Positions 37,329-48,243 of a stretch of DNA of 64,000 nucleotides are shown piece by piece (position 1 is the stretch's first letter; every line of letters begins with the position of its first letter). The stretch spans positions 1 to 64,000 of the forward strand of contig NZ_JACJRF010000018.1 in the NCBI RefSeq assembly GCF_014697105.1, given 5' to 3'. The notes beneath the pieces are model-generated. The model worked only from the letters and a program-made list of their open reading frames with translations, was not told the origin of the DNA and ran no database searches. The position numbers and the translations under genes are program-made. The stretch comes from Anabaena subtropica FACHB-260. Lineage in GTDB: Bacteria > Cyanobacteriota > Cyanobacteriia > Cyanobacteriales > Nostocaceae.

Positions 37329-37833
37329 TTATTTCCCGCCCAATTCTAATTGAGTGCTACGAAGCTAATTATTAGATATAAAAAATAACCTGTTTACTTA
37401 TGAGAGTGTGAGCAATTTGGCAACTTCTCCGTTAACCACAATTAACTCTACATAATTTACTTGTTTCAGCCATTACTATTTTTTAGATACTGTTTAAAGT
37501 CTCTATTAAGAATATTTAAATTTTACTTTTATTCATATATTTTGACTGTTATTACCTCTGTTTATACAACACATCTTCAATATTGGCTACTTTATAATCT
37601 GTAAGATTTACTTTATTGTCAACAGACTTTTAGTATAATATTACACTTTTTCGCATGATTGTACTTAATAAGAAAATATTATAAAAAATGAAGTTGTATA
37701 TTTTAAAATTTCACCAACATTTTTGATCAGCAAATCAATAAATTAATCTAATACCAAAAATAGTATCTAATTTTTGATAGTTTTGAGGATTAATATATGA
37801 AAAATACTAGCTGATACTAAAGTTAAGCCGAAT
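37329..37833. other. Divergent promoter region, kdpA and FAD monooxygenase
   Basis: About 500 bp of very AT-rich DNA between divergent genes. It holds a candidate kdp promoter at 37594-37622. No ORF or RNA gene is supported. Confidence 0.5.
37594..37622 (-). promoter_or_regulatory. Candidate kdp operon promoter
   Basis: Minus-strand TTGACA (37617-37622) with a 17-nt spacer to GATTAT (37594-37599). It would give a leader of about 260 nt to kdpA. This is a consensus match in AT-rich DNA only. Confidence 0.35.
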
Positions 37834-39360
37834 ATGTGTGCAAAACCATCATTTATAGCGGATGAGCCTCAGTATTTTCATAAAAGTATTTTAATTGTGG
37901 GCGGAGGCCCCGCAGGATTAGCTACCGCATTAATGCTAGCTAAACGTGGTTGGTCAAATATTACTATATTGGAACAACGGGCGACAGCAGATTATTATGA
38001 GCCTGATAAATCATTTAATTATTTAATAGATGGTCGTGGTCAAAAGTTCACAGATTATCTGGGAATTACGCCTAATCTTGCAGAAATTGGTGTTTCAACT
38101 CAAGAATTTTATTTGACCAGGATGGCACCTAATGGCAGCAGAAAATCATCAAAATTGCCTATTGTAGACCCCAAAAGAAAAACTGCATATTGGATAACAA
38201 GAAAAGCTTTTGTAAGGATGTTGTATGAAGAAATTGAACGGAATTGGCAAAATTGTATAAAAGTCTTGTTCGATGCTAAGTGTGTCGAAATTAACAAGAT
38301 ATCTATCAATAATGAAGAAGATAAACTAGATGTTGTTGCTCAGGTGGGTAACGATCATGTTGTCAGATTTGAGCCTAGTTTATTAGCTGGGTGTGATGGT
38401 CTGCGCTCAGTTGTTCGCAATACCTTAGCAGAGTGGGATACTTCTGGATTAAACAAATTTCAGATGCAGCTTTTCCCATCTGCCAGTGCAGGTTTGAGGT
38501 ATAAAGTATTAAGCTTGCCACCTAAACCACCTTTGGCTCATAGTGGTGAAGAATATGCCGTGAGTGAGATGGCTTATATTATCCTTGGAGCATTGCGTAA
38601 TCGCCAGCGTTATTTACGTCTTGGTTTACTACCCGTGAAAAACCCAGAGGAACCACGGACGGCCAATGTTATTACCCCACCAGATCATGAGATATGGGAA
38701 TTAAAGGATGGTGAGGCAATCTACAGCTTTTTTGAGAAATCTTTTCCCCAGTTACCCATACGTAAAATATTATCGCCCGAAGAGGCAGACAGATTTGCCA
38801 AAAGTGAAGGCGGTTATTTTCCAAAACCTCAATACTGTCCTAGATTGCAATTTTTATTGAGACACAAGCCGAAAAGTAAGGATTCCTCTGCTCTTGGGGT
38901 AATGCTGTTAGGTGACACTATCCATTGCTTTCCGCCAGATATCGGACAGGGGGTAAATGCAGCTTTAGAAGATGTTTGTGTTCTAGATGAAGCACTCTCC
39001 CAAAGTAATGATGATATCTCACAAGCACTACCTTTATATGAATCCTTGCGGGTTGCTGATGTCAAAGCTTTGATCAGACTTGCCCAAATCGCCTTTCCCT
39101 GGCAATACGGTCAAGCCCCCTTCCGCACTAAGCTATGGAGTATCAACTTTTTTCTCAGACTTGTACTCAGTCGCCTGTTACCCTTCTTATTTAATCCCCC
39201 AGCATTTTTTCTCATCCAAAATGATCAGCTTTCTTACCAAGAAATTTTGGCTAAAGTCAAACGTACCACCCAGATTTTATACGTACTTGGCCTACTACTA
39301 ATGTGTGGATTGTTAGTTGCAGGCGATCGCTTACTATTTGCTTCATCACATAATATTTAA
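37834..39360 (+). CDS. FAD-dependent monooxygenase (kynurenine 3-monooxygenase-like) with C-terminal membrane helix
   Basis: A 508-residue group A flavin monooxygenase. It has the dinucleotide motif ILIVGGGPAGLATALML, the DG motif (LAGCDGLRSVVRN) and the GD motif (VMLLGDTIHCFPPDIGQGVN). A hydrophobic C-terminal segment (VLGLLLMCGLLVAGDRLLF) could anchor it to the membrane, as in eukaryotic KMO. No other kynurenine-pathway gene is near, so the substrate is unknown. Its last 15 bp overlap the 3' end of priA, read convergently. Confidence 0.83.
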   Translation: MCAKPSFIADEPQYFHKSILIVGGGPAGLATALMLAKRGWSNITILEQRATADYYEPDKSFNYLIDGRGQKFTDYLGITPNLAEIGVSTQEFYLTRMAPNGSRKSSKLPIVDPKRKTAYWITRKAFVRMLYEEIERNWQNCIKVLFDAKCVEINKISINNEEDKLDVVAQVGNDHVVRFEPSLLAGCDGLRSVVRNTLAEWDTSGLNKFQMQLFPSASAGLRYKVLSLPPKPPLAHSGEEYAVSEMAYIILGALRNRQRYLRLGLLPVKNPEEPRTANVITPPDHEIWELKDGEAIYSFFEKSFPQLPIRKILSPEEADRFAKSEGGYFPKPQYCPRLQFLLRHKPKSKDSSALGVMLLGDTIHCFPPDIGQGVNAALEDVCVLDEALSQSNDDISQALPLYESLRVADVKALIRLAQIAFPWQYGQAPFRTKLWSINFFLRLVLSRLLPFLFNPPAFFLIQNDQLSYQEILAKVKRTTQILYVLGLLLMCGLLVAGDRLLFASSHNI

Positions 39361-41889
39361 GGGGTCTACATCTATAGTTAAGTTGACCCCATCGGCACAA
39401 AGTAAGCGTACTTCGTCCCAGTCTGGTAGTTGTGGTAAAGCTTCGGGGGCAAATTTTAACAATATCTGCCAGCGATAACGGTTTGCTACCCGCATTACAC
39501 TAGCTGGTGCTGGGCCTAATAATTCAAATCCTGGGTTAGCACTTAATACTGTGGCGATCGCTTGCGCTGTATTCTGTACTTGAATAGGATCAAAACTACT
39601 CAGTCGCAATAAAATTAACCTGCCATAAGGTGGATAATTGAGGACTTGTCGTTGTTCTAATTCTGCTTCCACAAAAGATTGATAGTCGTGAAATCTGACT
39701 GCTTCAATTACCGGATGTTCTGGGGTGTAAGTTTGCATAATCACCCTACCGGGATCATCACCTCTGCCAGCCCTACCAGCTACCTGAGTCAGGGTTTGAA
39801 ATGCCCGTTCACTGGCGCGATAATCTGATAAGTTCAACAGCCCATCGGCAGCAACAACACCTACTAGTGTCACTTGTGGTAAATCTAAGCCTTTGGTGAG
39901 CATTTGTGTACCCACTAATAAATTCGCTTCCCCATTAGCAAACCGAGTCAACAGGGTACGGTGTGCGCCTTTGTTACGGGTGGTATCGCTATCAAAGCGA
40001 ATGTATGTCAAATCGGGAAACTGTCGGCTTAATTCTTGGGCGACGCGTTGAGTACCGCTACCAAAGAATTTTAAGTAAGGTGAAGCGCATTCAGGGCAGT
40101 TTTTGGGATGTACACTCACATAATTACAGTAATGACAGCGCAACAATTGCGGCGCACCTGCTTCTGTCTGGTGATAGGCTAGAGACACATCGCAGTGGGG
40201 ACACTCCACTACATACCCACAACTACGGCAAGACACAAAGGTACTGTGTCCCCGACGGTGGATAAATAAAATTCCCTGTTGTCCTGTCTGTTGCAGGTGT
40301 TGTAAAGCTTCTTGTAGCGACCGACTAAATATAGAACGATTTCCCTGTTGTAATTCCTGCCGCATATCTACTATCTCTACTGGCGGTAGAGGGCGGGAGT
40401 TGATGCGTTCGGGTAGGGGGGAGTAGTGCGTTGCGGAGAAATTTTGATGTTCTTCTTGCCCCCTGCCCCCTGCCTCCTGCCCCCTGCCTCCTGCCTCCCT
40501 CCTCACACTTACCCAACTTTCCAAGGAAGGTGTGGCGGAACCTAAAACCAAGGGGCAGTGTTCTAGTTCTGCACGCCACTGGGCGACAGTGCGGGCGTTG
40601 TAGGTGGGGATGGGGGAGTCTTGTTTAAAACTGGAGTCGTGTTCTTCGTCGAGGATAATCAAGCCCAAGTTGGGTAAGGGTGCAAAAACGGCGCTGCGCG
40701 TGCCGATGACAATTTGGGGTGTGCCTGTCAGCATTTGCCTCCAGGTGTCGTAGCGTTCACCGTCGGAGAGGGCGCTGTGATAGACGCTGATTTTATTGTT
40801 ACCAAAGCGGGCGCGGAAACGGTCTGTGAGCTGGGGTGTGAGTCCGATTTCCGGGACTAAAACTAGGGCTGATTTACCTTGTGCGAGTAGTGGGGCGATC
40901 GCTTGCAAATATACTTCTGTTTTACCGGAACCTGTGACTCCATGCAACAATACTTGAGCAAATCCATCTAGCTGTTGGATAGTTGCTAAGGCATTTCCTT
41001 GAGCAATATTTAATGACTTTGGTGTATCTAAATCTAATACTTGTCCCTGTTCTGTTCGTAATACTTCTCGTTCTTCAATAGCAATATAACCCTTTTGTTC
41101 CATCGTCTTCAGGGTAGAAGAACTGGTACTACAAATTTGCAACAACTCACTATGCCACAACTCACCGCCACGTCTTCGCAGTACTTCCAAAATCTCCCTT
41201 TGGCGGTTCGTTAAATCACGATCAATTGTGTCAATTAATATCACTGCTTTTTGCAGTTTTGGGCGAGTTGTACGGGGTGGTTCTAAGTAGCTCTCTACTA
41301 AACCTATACGCAATAATTCCCGAACTCCTCGATAGGTCGCTTTAACTTTTTGTTGCAAATAAGCGAAACTATAATCCCCAGATGGTTGAGATTGTAATAG
41401 TTGGAGAATTTGCTGGGCTGAGGGACTTAAAAAGGTAATAGGTAATTGGTCTTTTTGTTTTTTTACCAAGCGGACGCGACGTTGCGATCGCCCTAATAAT
41501 CCCGGTGGTAAGGCCACACGAATTACCTGAATCAAAGGCGTGTAATAATATGCAGCCACTCGATTTAATAATTCCCAATAAGCACTAGCAAAAAACCCAG
41601 AAGTTACTACATCTTCTACTTCGCGGATTTTTTCTGGTGCTAAGTCAATATTGGGTTCTGCCAACAACCGAATGGCGATCGCTCCCAACATTTGGGAGCC
41701 AAAAGGTACACTTAATACGTCTCCTGGTTTGATTTCTAACTGACTTGGCACTCGATAGGTAAATAATCCTGAATTACCAGGAAAGTCTACTAATACTTCA
41801 ACGTAGTGATTTACATTTGTTGTTGTTCGGTATAATTCCTTATTTTCATTAACCACTAAATCGAGCGAATTGATGTCATTAATATACAT
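39346..41889 (-). CDS. priA: Primosomal protein N' (replication-restart helicase PriA)
   Basis: An 847-residue superfamily 2 helicase that reloads the replisome at stalled forks. It has an N-terminal DNA-binding domain, Walker A GVTGSGKTEVYL, the DEEH box (ILDEEHDSSFKQD), paired zinc-binding Cys clusters (CRSCG, CPHC, CHYC, CPEC) and the GRAGRGDDPG motif. Between the helicase motifs and MRQELQQGN lies a ~40-residue insert containing EAGGRGQEAGGRGQ, encoded by heptad repeats at about 40456-40498. The insert is absent from typical PriA and is probably a surface loop. Confidence 0.95.
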   Translation of the reverse strand: MYINDINSLDLVVNENKELYRTTTNVNHYVEVLVDFPGNSGLFTYRVPSQLEIKPGDVLSVPFGSQMLGAIAIRLLAEPNIDLAPEKIREVEDVVTSGFFASAYWELLNRVAAYYYTPLIQVIRVALPPGLLGRSQRRVRLVKKQKDQLPITFLSPSAQQILQLLQSQPSGDYSFAYLQQKVKATYRGVRELLRIGLVESYLEPPRTTRPKLQKAVILIDTIDRDLTNRQREILEVLRRRGGELWHSELLQICSTSSSTLKTMEQKGYIAIEEREVLRTEQGQVLDLDTPKSLNIAQGNALATIQQLDGFAQVLLHGVTGSGKTEVYLQAIAPLLAQGKSALVLVPEIGLTPQLTDRFRARFGNNKISVYHSALSDGERYDTWRQMLTGTPQIVIGTRSAVFAPLPNLGLIILDEEHDSSFKQDSPIPTYNARTVAQWRAELEHCPLVLGSATPSLESWVSVRREAGGRGQEAGGRGQEEHQNFSATHYSPLPERINSRPLPPVEIVDMRQELQQGNRSIFSRSLQEALQHLQQTGQQGILFIHRRGHSTFVSCRSCGYVVECPHCDVSLAYHQTEAGAPQLLRCHYCNYVSVHPKNCPECASPYLKFFGSGTQRVAQELSRQFPDLTYIRFDSDTTRNKGAHRTLLTRFANGEANLLVGTQMLTKGLDLPQVTLVGVVAADGLLNLSDYRASERAFQTLTQVAGRAGRGDDPGRVIMQTYTPEHPVIEAVRFHDYQSFVEAELEQRQVLNYPPYGRLILLRLSSFDPIQVQNTAQAIATVLSANPGFELLGPAPASVMRVANRYRWQILLKFAPEALPQLPDWDEVRLLCADGVNLTIDVDPLNIM
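40456..40498. repeat. STRR heptads inside priA
   Basis: On the plus strand, CCCCTGC/CTCCTGC heptads repeat about six times. Translated on the minus strand they give the Gly/Glu/Arg/Gln-rich priA insert. Confidence 0.8.
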
Positions 41890-42723
41890 ACTTCCTGAAA
41901 ATTAAAGATAAATTTTCTTATTTCCTTAAAATAGGGCTAAAAAATTTACTTATCTTGCCAGACTTTGATTTTTCTCTTTGTAGAAGTAAATTGTAATTAA
42001 CAATACTTTCATTACTTATTATACTTGATAACTTTCTTCTTATGTAATCTACTAGACAAATTTATCTCAACCATACGTGCAATAAATATTTGAAGTACAC
42101 TATAAAGAATAAAACTATCTGCCTAGTTATTTCGGAAATAGTTCATCTAACTACTAAATAGGGAATAGCCTTTTTTCCGCCCATTGATAGATATTCATTC
42201 CTTTGTCTCTATGAGATGCTTTTATACAAACAATTTTTTTGACATAATCAATTGCCCAATTATTAGCATTCAGGAAAATTACTAAGTAACTCATAACACT
42301 AAACCAACAAATATTGTGATTCTTGTCATAACTCTCAACCGATAAAGCTAAAAACTTTATAAAAGTATATAATTATTAAGAATAAAGGAATATTTACCTG
42401 TTTTTTTCTAATTATTAAATTTGAAAAAGGTGGAGGGGGTTTGACAGACTAAAGGATTAATAAAAAAATAAGCAATATATCTGTTGGAAACTGAGAAAAT
42501 AAAATTTGGGTGCAAAACTAAATACTTCCGAGAACTGAAAAATAGTATTAGCTATAAACAGACGACTGGCAATTAATTTGAACTTCTAAAAAATAATTCA
42601 TGTAAATCTGTTTTTTTGCTGCTAAATAAGCACATCTTTATTTAGTGAAAATACTAATTCTCAGTAGTTAACAGATGTCATTAAATTATGTACCAAACAA
42701 AGCATAAATCCCTCAAGGAAACT
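41890..42723. other. Long AT-rich upstream region of the sigma factor gene
   Basis: About 830 bp with no ORF of note, rich in A/T runs. It separates divergent priA and the sigma factor gene and presumably carries both promoters. No long inverted repeat or recognisable RNA was found. Confidence 0.45.
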
Positions 42724-43857
42724 ATGAATATTGCTGAATTGGGAACAATGGAAATACTAGAAAATGTTGTTGAACATGAAGAACAATCTCTAGAAACTTT
42801 AGAGCTAATAATAGAGGAAGAACCCCCAATAGTAGAGAATCTGGATTCAGATGAACGTGATGGGGATGAAATGGCAGCAGCTCGCCCTTCAGGATACAAC
42901 AAAACAGAGCATGATGATGCAGTAGGTGCTTTTTTCAAAGAAATGGCCCGCTATCCACTGCTCAAACCAGATGAAGAGGTGGAGTTAGCCAGAAGAGTCA
43001 GATTTTTGGAAGAATTTAGAGATTTACAAGCAGCTTTGCAATTGCAATTAGGACAACATCCAACGAAAGCCCAAGTAGCTGCACAATTAGATGTAACAGA
43101 AAAGCAATTAGAAAATCGTTTGTATCAAGGTCGAGTAGCTAAACGAAAAATGATTCGCTCGAACTTGAGATTAGTAGTATCAATTGCCAAGCGATATCTC
43201 AATCGGGGAGTACCTTTTCTGGATTTAATTCAGGAAGGTGCAATGGGATTAAATCGGGCTACAGAAAAATTTGATCCCGATAAAGGATATAAATTTTCTA
43301 CTTATGCTTACTGGTGGATTAGACAAGCAATTACTAGAGCGATCGCTAACGATGCCAGAACCATCCGCCTACCCATTCACATTGTAGAAAAACTCAACAA
43401 ACTCAAAAAAGCCCAACGGGAACTCAAACAAAAACTCACCCGCAACCCTTCCGAAGCAGAAATGGCGGAAGCTTTGGAAATTAGCGTCCCCCAACTACGC
43501 CAACTCCAACAACTCCGGCGACAAGCACTGTCTCTTAACCATCGTGTCGGTAAAGAAGAAGATACCGAACTCATGGATTTATTAGAGGATGAAGACAACC
43601 TCTCTCCAGAAGCAAAAATGAACGAAAACATGATGCGTCAGGAGATTTGGGAAGTTTTGGGTGATGTCCTCACTCCCAGGGAAAAAGATGTAATTTCTTT
43701 ACGCTATGGTTTGACAACCAGTGAACCATGCACCCTTGAGGAAGTCGGGAATATGTTCAACTTATCTCGTGAACGAGTCCGACAAATTCAAAGCAAAGCC
43801 ATGCGTAAATTACGCCGTCCTCACATAGCAAAACGTCTTAAGGGTTGGTTGATTTAA
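42724..43857 (+). CDS. Group 2 RNA polymerase sigma factor (sigma-70 family)
   Basis: A 377-residue non-essential-type sigma-70 factor. Region 1.2 begins at DDAVGAFFKEMARYPLL. Region 2 contains LDLIQEGAMGLNRATEKFDP and FSTYAYWWIRQAITRAI. Region 3 follows, then region 4 with LTPREKDVISLRYGL and LSRERVRQIQSKAMRKLR. The acidic N-terminus is short, unlike SigA. The ATG at 42724 has AAGGAAAC upstream and is preferred over an ATG 12 codons earlier. Cyanobacterial group 2 factors (SigB/C/D/E) manage stress and nutrient responses, but I cannot assign which this is. Confidence 0.92.
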   Translation: MNIAELGTMEILENVVEHEEQSLETLELIIEEEPPIVENLDSDERDGDEMAAARPSGYNKTEHDDAVGAFFKEMARYPLLKPDEEVELARRVRFLEEFRDLQAALQLQLGQHPTKAQVAAQLDVTEKQLENRLYQGRVAKRKMIRSNLRLVVSIAKRYLNRGVPFLDLIQEGAMGLNRATEKFDPDKGYKFSTYAYWWIRQAITRAIANDARTIRLPIHIVEKLNKLKKAQRELKQKLTRNPSEAEMAEALEISVPQLRQLQQLRRQALSLNHRVGKEEDTELMDLLEDEDNLSPEAKMNENMMRQEIWEVLGDVLTPREKDVISLRYGLTTSEPCTLEEVGNMFNLSRERVRQIQSKAMRKLRRPHIAKRLKGWLI

Positions 43858-44038
43858 GACTAGAGATTAGGGGCTAATATTTTCACTCATCACAGGCTGA
43901 ATGACTCGCTACCACTAACAAGACTCAGGACTCAGAACTCATCACTAACCTGACCATTTTTTATTCTGCCATGAGTATTGAGTCAAAAAAACTACACGAT
44001 AAGCTCACTCCGTGGGAGGCGATCGCTTAGACTATTGA

Positions 44039-44563
<525 letters not shown>

Positions 44564-44710
44564 GGGGCAGGGGGAACCAATGACAACCGACAACTGACAA
44601 CTGACTAATGAAGTTTGACAGCCTGTCTTTTGACGCAGGTAATCCCTCAATTGACAATTGTTGAGGAAGATATTAGGCCGCATAAGCCTTATTTGCAAAG
44701 AGAACGCGAA

Positions 44711-45046
44711 ATGAAAAAGATTTTTTCCCTAGTACTGTTAGGCATAGCACTCTTCACTTTTGCCTTCAGTAGCCCTGTATTGGCAGCAGACAGTGTAAGT
44801 GGAGCCAAAGTATTCAGTGCTAATTGCGCTTCTTGTCATGCTGGTGGCAAGAATTTGGTTCAAGCCAACAAAACTCTGAAGAAAGACGCTTTGGAAAAAT
44901 TTGGGATGGATTCAGCAGAAGCAATTATTGCCCAAGTAACCAACGGTAAAAACGCTATGCCTGCTTTCAAAGGTCGCTTAAAACCTAACCAAATTGAAGA
45001 TGTAGCTGCTTATGTCCTAGACCAAGCAGATAAAGATTGGAAGTAA
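44711..45046 (+). CDS. petJ: Cytochrome c6
   Basis: A 111-residue precursor. Residues 1-25 are a signal peptide ([18 protein letters not shown], cleaved after VLAA). The mature ~86-residue protein has the haem-binding CASCH and the axial Met in NAMPAFKG. It carries electrons from cytochrome b6f to photosystem I in the thylakoid lumen as an alternative to plastocyanin. The ATG at 44711 is chosen; the frame is open back to 44615 with no similarity. A strong terminator follows. Confidence 0.97.
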   Translation: MKKIFSLVLLGIALFTFAFSSPVLAADSVSGAKVFSANCASCHAGGKNLVQANKTLKKDALEKFGMDSAEAIIAQVTNGKNAMPAFKGRLKPNQIEDVAAYVLDQADKDWK

Positions 45047-45072
45047 ATTCCACCGCAATACTTAACTAAAAG

Positions 45073-45104
45073 ATAGCGGGGTGTTTGTCCCGCTATTTAT
45101 TTTT
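45073..45104 (+). terminator. Intrinsic terminator of petJ
   Basis: A perfect 8-bp stem (ATAGCGGG/CCCGCTAT) with an 8-nt loop, followed by TTATTTTT. It begins 27 nt after the petJ stop. Confidence 0.85.
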
Positions 45105-45187
45105 GTGATGGGAGTGATGTTAGGGATAGTGGGGCATTGAGCAGCGTGCTGATTAAGAATTTCCTCCCCTGCTCCCCTGCTTTTTCT

Positions 45188-45982
45188 TTAAGGACTACGC
45201 GGAATACGTTCTATTTCTGCATAGCCACTGAAAATCAACTTGTCTCCCTCAGTATCTAACCGATTGAGGCGCATTTTCACACCGTCAAGGTCAAAACGGT
45301 CTAAGTCAACCATATTATCTAAAATTTCCGCCAGTGCTAGGCTCAAGGTTTGGGATATTTCTCGTTGTGTTTCTGGAACTAGGTCAAGTTCAACTCTTGG
45401 GTCTTTAAAAGAAATTCGGCGGCGCTTTTCCACAGCCACACTTAAAGTCATGTTTAGTGGTATTAGTTCTCCACCACCCAAATCTGCCTGAGCCGAAATT
45501 CGGAGACTATTTTGAGGCAATAGTTGTACTTGAACATCGGTAAAAGAGACTGGTTTGCCATCAGATAATTCAGTTAAAGCAGGTACAACTAAATTAACTA
45601 ACCGCTTCTGCACCAGTTCAGCTTTAAAAGCTTTATTGATCCCAGCTTCAGATAAAATTATTTGAGCGATCGCCTGGGTTGGTTGCTTGAGATTCAACTT
45701 ACCACTCAAAACAGCACCAAAATCAATAGAAACAGCATCAGTCTCAAAAGACATCTCCTCAACCGCAAAATCTCTGCGGATGATTAAGCCACGACCGCTC
45801 ATTTTGAAGCTATCAATGCTGCCTTGCAACAGCTTGCTGGAGGGATAGCAGCGCACGAAGACTTCTACTGACTCGCTTTGGGTAAACAAGTGGCGAATCG
45901 TTTGGCTGGCTACTGTATTGAGCATTCTCTCGCCCCAATCAGTGCCTTTAGGATCTTGTAAACCAGTAAGTCCGCCGAACAT
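45188..45982 (-). CDS. DUF2993 (LmeA-like) phospholipid-binding family protein
   Basis: A 264-residue protein from the ATG at 45982 (MFGGLTGLQDPKG). The frame extends 14 codons to a TTG at 46024. It matches the DUF2993/LmeA family (VASQTIRHLFTQSESVEVFV, SIDSFKMSGRGLIIRRDF, VSFTDVQVQLLPQNSLRISA). No signal peptide is evident, unlike actinobacterial LmeA, which is a periplasmic lipid-binding protein. The cyanobacterial role is unknown. It faces petJ convergently. Confidence 0.78.
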   Translation of the reverse strand: MFGGLTGLQDPKGTDWGERMLNTVASQTIRHLFTQSESVEVFVRCYPSSKLLQGSIDSFKMSGRGLIIRRDFAVEEMSFETDAVSIDFGAVLSGKLNLKQPTQAIAQIILSEAGINKAFKAELVQKRLVNLVVPALTELSDGKPVSFTDVQVQLLPQNSLRISAQADLGGGELIPLNMTLSVAVEKRRRISFKDPRVELDLVPETQREISQTLSLALAEILDNMVDLDRFDLDGVKMRLNRLDTEGDKLIFSGYAEIERIPRSP

Positions 45983-46452
45983 TTGGTTGTGGGTCTCTAG
46001 AAGTTCTTTGTACTCTTGTAACAAAATGTGAAGATTTCAGCAAGTCTTTTGTGATTGATTGTGCTGATAGACAAACTTGAATTTACTGATAAATACTACT
46101 CAATAGTATTTAAAATCACTTTTTATCCAGTAAAAATACAATAGCTACACCAATTTTAATTTTTCATTGGTATTACTGATTTATGTAGTGCAAAGACGCT
46201 AATAACAACTTTGTGTCTTTGCGCCTTTGCGCGAAAATAGAAAATCTTTTCTACTCAGCTAACAATCTTTAAGACCTACCTAAGGCGATGGGCAACTTAG
46301 TCTTAAAACCCATCTCCATAGCTTGCTTTCCTTACGGAAGGCTACCGCAAACCCGCAGAGTGTCTCTCCTCTGCAAAGGCTTTGATTCTTGCTCCCCTTC
46401 TCTACAAGGGAAGGGGTTGGGGGTTAGGTTTGAGACAAAGCTTGACATGGCG
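45983..46452. other. Intergenic region with dispersed inverted repeats
   Basis: About 470 bp. GCAAAGAC/GTCTTTGC (46190-46197, 46215-46222) is a perfect 8-bp inverted repeat. Around 46395-46420, CCCCTTC and GAAGGGG form another hairpin of a type scattered in Nostoc genomes, possibly terminating the pentapeptide gene. No gene is supported. Confidence 0.5.
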
Positions 46453-46947
46453 TTACCTACAACCTAAAGATTCACGGGTATCAGCACCAGTTTTAGAATT
46501 CACTCCACTAGCCTTAACACAGAGTTTTTTCACCTCTGTCCCATCCAAAACCGCATTAGTAAAATCCGCCCCGGTCACATTAACATTATCAAAAAGAGAA
46601 CGTAACATCATGGCATCAGTCAAAACAGCATCACTTAAATCAGCATTCTTAAACTTCGCCAAATAAGCTATACCGTTACTAAAATCTACACCATGTAAAT
46701 TAACTCCCTCCAACACGGTACCGTTAAACACCCCACCCCGTAAGTCAGCATTGCTGAAGTTGGCATTTTCTAAATCCACATTGGTAAACTCAGCACCAAT
46801 TAAGCTTTGACCAGTGAAATCCTTAGCCTTCAATTCATCACCAGCCGAACGGGTGATACTAGAAGAACTTGCAGCTTCCGCCGAAGGAGGAAACAGAAAT
46901 AAAACCATAGTCAAAACAAGACTAGCTACTATTCGCCAATATTTCAT
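46453..46947 (-). CDS. Exported pentapeptide-repeat protein
   Basis: A 164-residue protein. Residues 1-25 are a signal peptide ([20 protein letters not shown]). About residues 45-135 are pentapeptide repeats of the A(D/N)LXX type ([24 protein letters not shown]), folding as a right-handed beta-helix. Two Cys near the C-terminus (LCVKAS, LGCR) may form a disulfide. Such proteins are abundant in cyanobacteria and lie in the lumen or periplasm. The role is unknown. Confidence 0.85.
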   Translation of the reverse strand: MKYWRIVASLVLTMVLFLFPPSAEAASSSSITRSAGDELKAKDFTGQSLIGAEFTNVDLENANFSNADLRGGVFNGTVLEGVNLHGVDFSNGIAYLAKFKNADLSDAVLTDAMMLRSLFDNVNVTGADFTNAVLDGTEVKKLCVKASGVNSKTGADTRESLGCR

Positions 46948-47112
46948 AATGTCTTCTTAATAAATCTCAATACTCCACCATTATTAAACATTACAGAAGA
47001 GTGGTGAGTGGAGATGAAAAACTAATTCCTCAACGCCACTTGCTCCCTATTAATTGAAGCCATCACGTAGGATATTAGATGTTGAAGTGCGATCGCAACT
47101 GCAAAACTATCT

Positions 47113-48243
47113 GTGGCTAATCAACAAGAAACTGCCGAAACCCTAGCGAGAACACCTTTATATCAACTGGGTGTAGAACTCAAAGCCCGCTTCACCAGCT
47201 TTGGTGGCTGGGAAATGCCAGTACAATTTACTGGTATTTCCCGTGAACACGAAGCAGTGAGAAACACTGCTGGGATGTTTGATATTTCTCACATGGGCAA
47301 ATTTACCCTCCAAGGTAAAAACCTGATTTCTCAACTCCAAGGTTTAGTTCCTTCAGACTTGAGTCGGTTGCAACCAGGTCAAGCCCAATACACTGTACTC
47401 TTAAATCCCCAAGGGGGAATCATTGACGATATCATTGTCTACTACCAAGGCGAAGACCGCACTGGTACACAACAGGCATTCATTATCGTCAACGCAGCCA
47501 CCACCAGCAAAGACAAAGCATGGATATTGCAACACTTAGACCAAAATCAGGTGCAATTCCAAGACCTTTCACCAGCAAAAGTCTTAATTGCCCTCCAAGG
47601 GCCAAAAGCTATCAACTATCTCCAACCCTTTGTCAAAAAAGACTTACAACCAATCAAAGCTTTTGCACATCTAGAGACAACAATACTAGATAAACCCGGC
47701 TTTATAGCCCGTACAGGTTACACCGGGGAAGATGGTTTTGAAATTTTAGTAGACCCAGAGGTAGGGATAGAATTATGGCGTAGTCTGTATGATGCGGGTG
47801 TCACTCCCTGTGGCTTAGGTGCAAGAGATACCCTCAGACTAGAAGCAGCAATGGCACTTTACGGACAAGACATCGATGACAAAACCACTCCCCTAGAAGC
47901 TGGGTTAGGGTGGTTAGTTCATCTGGATACCAAAGGAGATTTTATTGGTCGGTCAGTTTTAGAACAACAAAAAGCCACAGGAGTACAGCGCCGACTCGTA
48001 GGTTTGCAAACCCAAGGACGGAACATTGCCCGTCACGGCTACCAAGTTCTCTCAGAGGGTAAAGTAGTAGGCGAAGTTACTAGTGGTACTTTATCCCCTA
48101 CACTCGGTTATCCTGTTGCTCTAGCCTACGTCCCTAGCAAGCTAGCGAAAGTGGGTCAGCACCTAGAAGTCGAAATTCGTGGTAAAGCATACCCCGCATT
48201 TGTAGTTAAACGTCCCTTTTATCGTTCAAGCAAGAAAGGCTAA
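47113..48243 (+). CDS. gcvT: Glycine cleavage system T protein (aminomethyltransferase)
   Basis: A 376-residue folate-dependent aminomethyltransferase that releases NH3 from lipoyl-bound aminomethyl and passes the C1 unit to tetrahydrofolate. Motifs are TPLYQLGVELKARFTSFGGWEMPVQF, FDISHMGKF, GYTGEDGFEI, GARDTLRLEAAMALYG and SGTLSPTLGYPVALAYV. It starts at a GTG (47113). With gcvH and gcvP downstream it forms the photorespiratory glycine decarboxylase set. I saw no glycine riboswitch upstream. Confidence 0.96.
   Translation: MANQQETAETLARTPLYQLGVELKARFTSFGGWEMPVQFTGISREHEAVRNTAGMFDISHMGKFTLQGKNLISQLQGLVPSDLSRLQPGQAQYTVLLNPQGGIIDDIIVYYQGEDRTGTQQAFIIVNAATTSKDKAWILQHLDQNQVQFQDLSPAKVLIALQGPKAINYLQPFVKKDLQPIKAFAHLETTILDKPGFIARTGYTGEDGFEILVDPEVGIELWRSLYDAGVTPCGLGARDTLRLEAAMALYGQDIDDKTTPLEAGLGWLVHLDTKGDFIGRSVLEQQKATGVQRRLVGLQTQGRNIARHGYQVLSEGKVVGEVTSGTLSPTLGYPVALAYVPSKLAKVGQHLEVEIRGKAYPAFVVKRPFYRSSKKG

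Noticed and set aside
40497-40512. CTCCTCACAC, similar to the conserved core of the small RNA Yfr1
   Set aside because: It lies inside priA beside heptad repeats and lacks the flanking hairpins of Yfr1.
46382-46666. 94-codon plus ORF over the pentapeptide gene
   Set aside because: It is antisense to a clear signal-peptide and pentapeptide-repeat gene; its pattern derives from those repeats.
46948-47112. Possible glycine riboswitch before gcvT
   Set aside because: I looked for the tandem aptamer pattern in the 165-bp leader and did not see it; a covariance-model search would decide.
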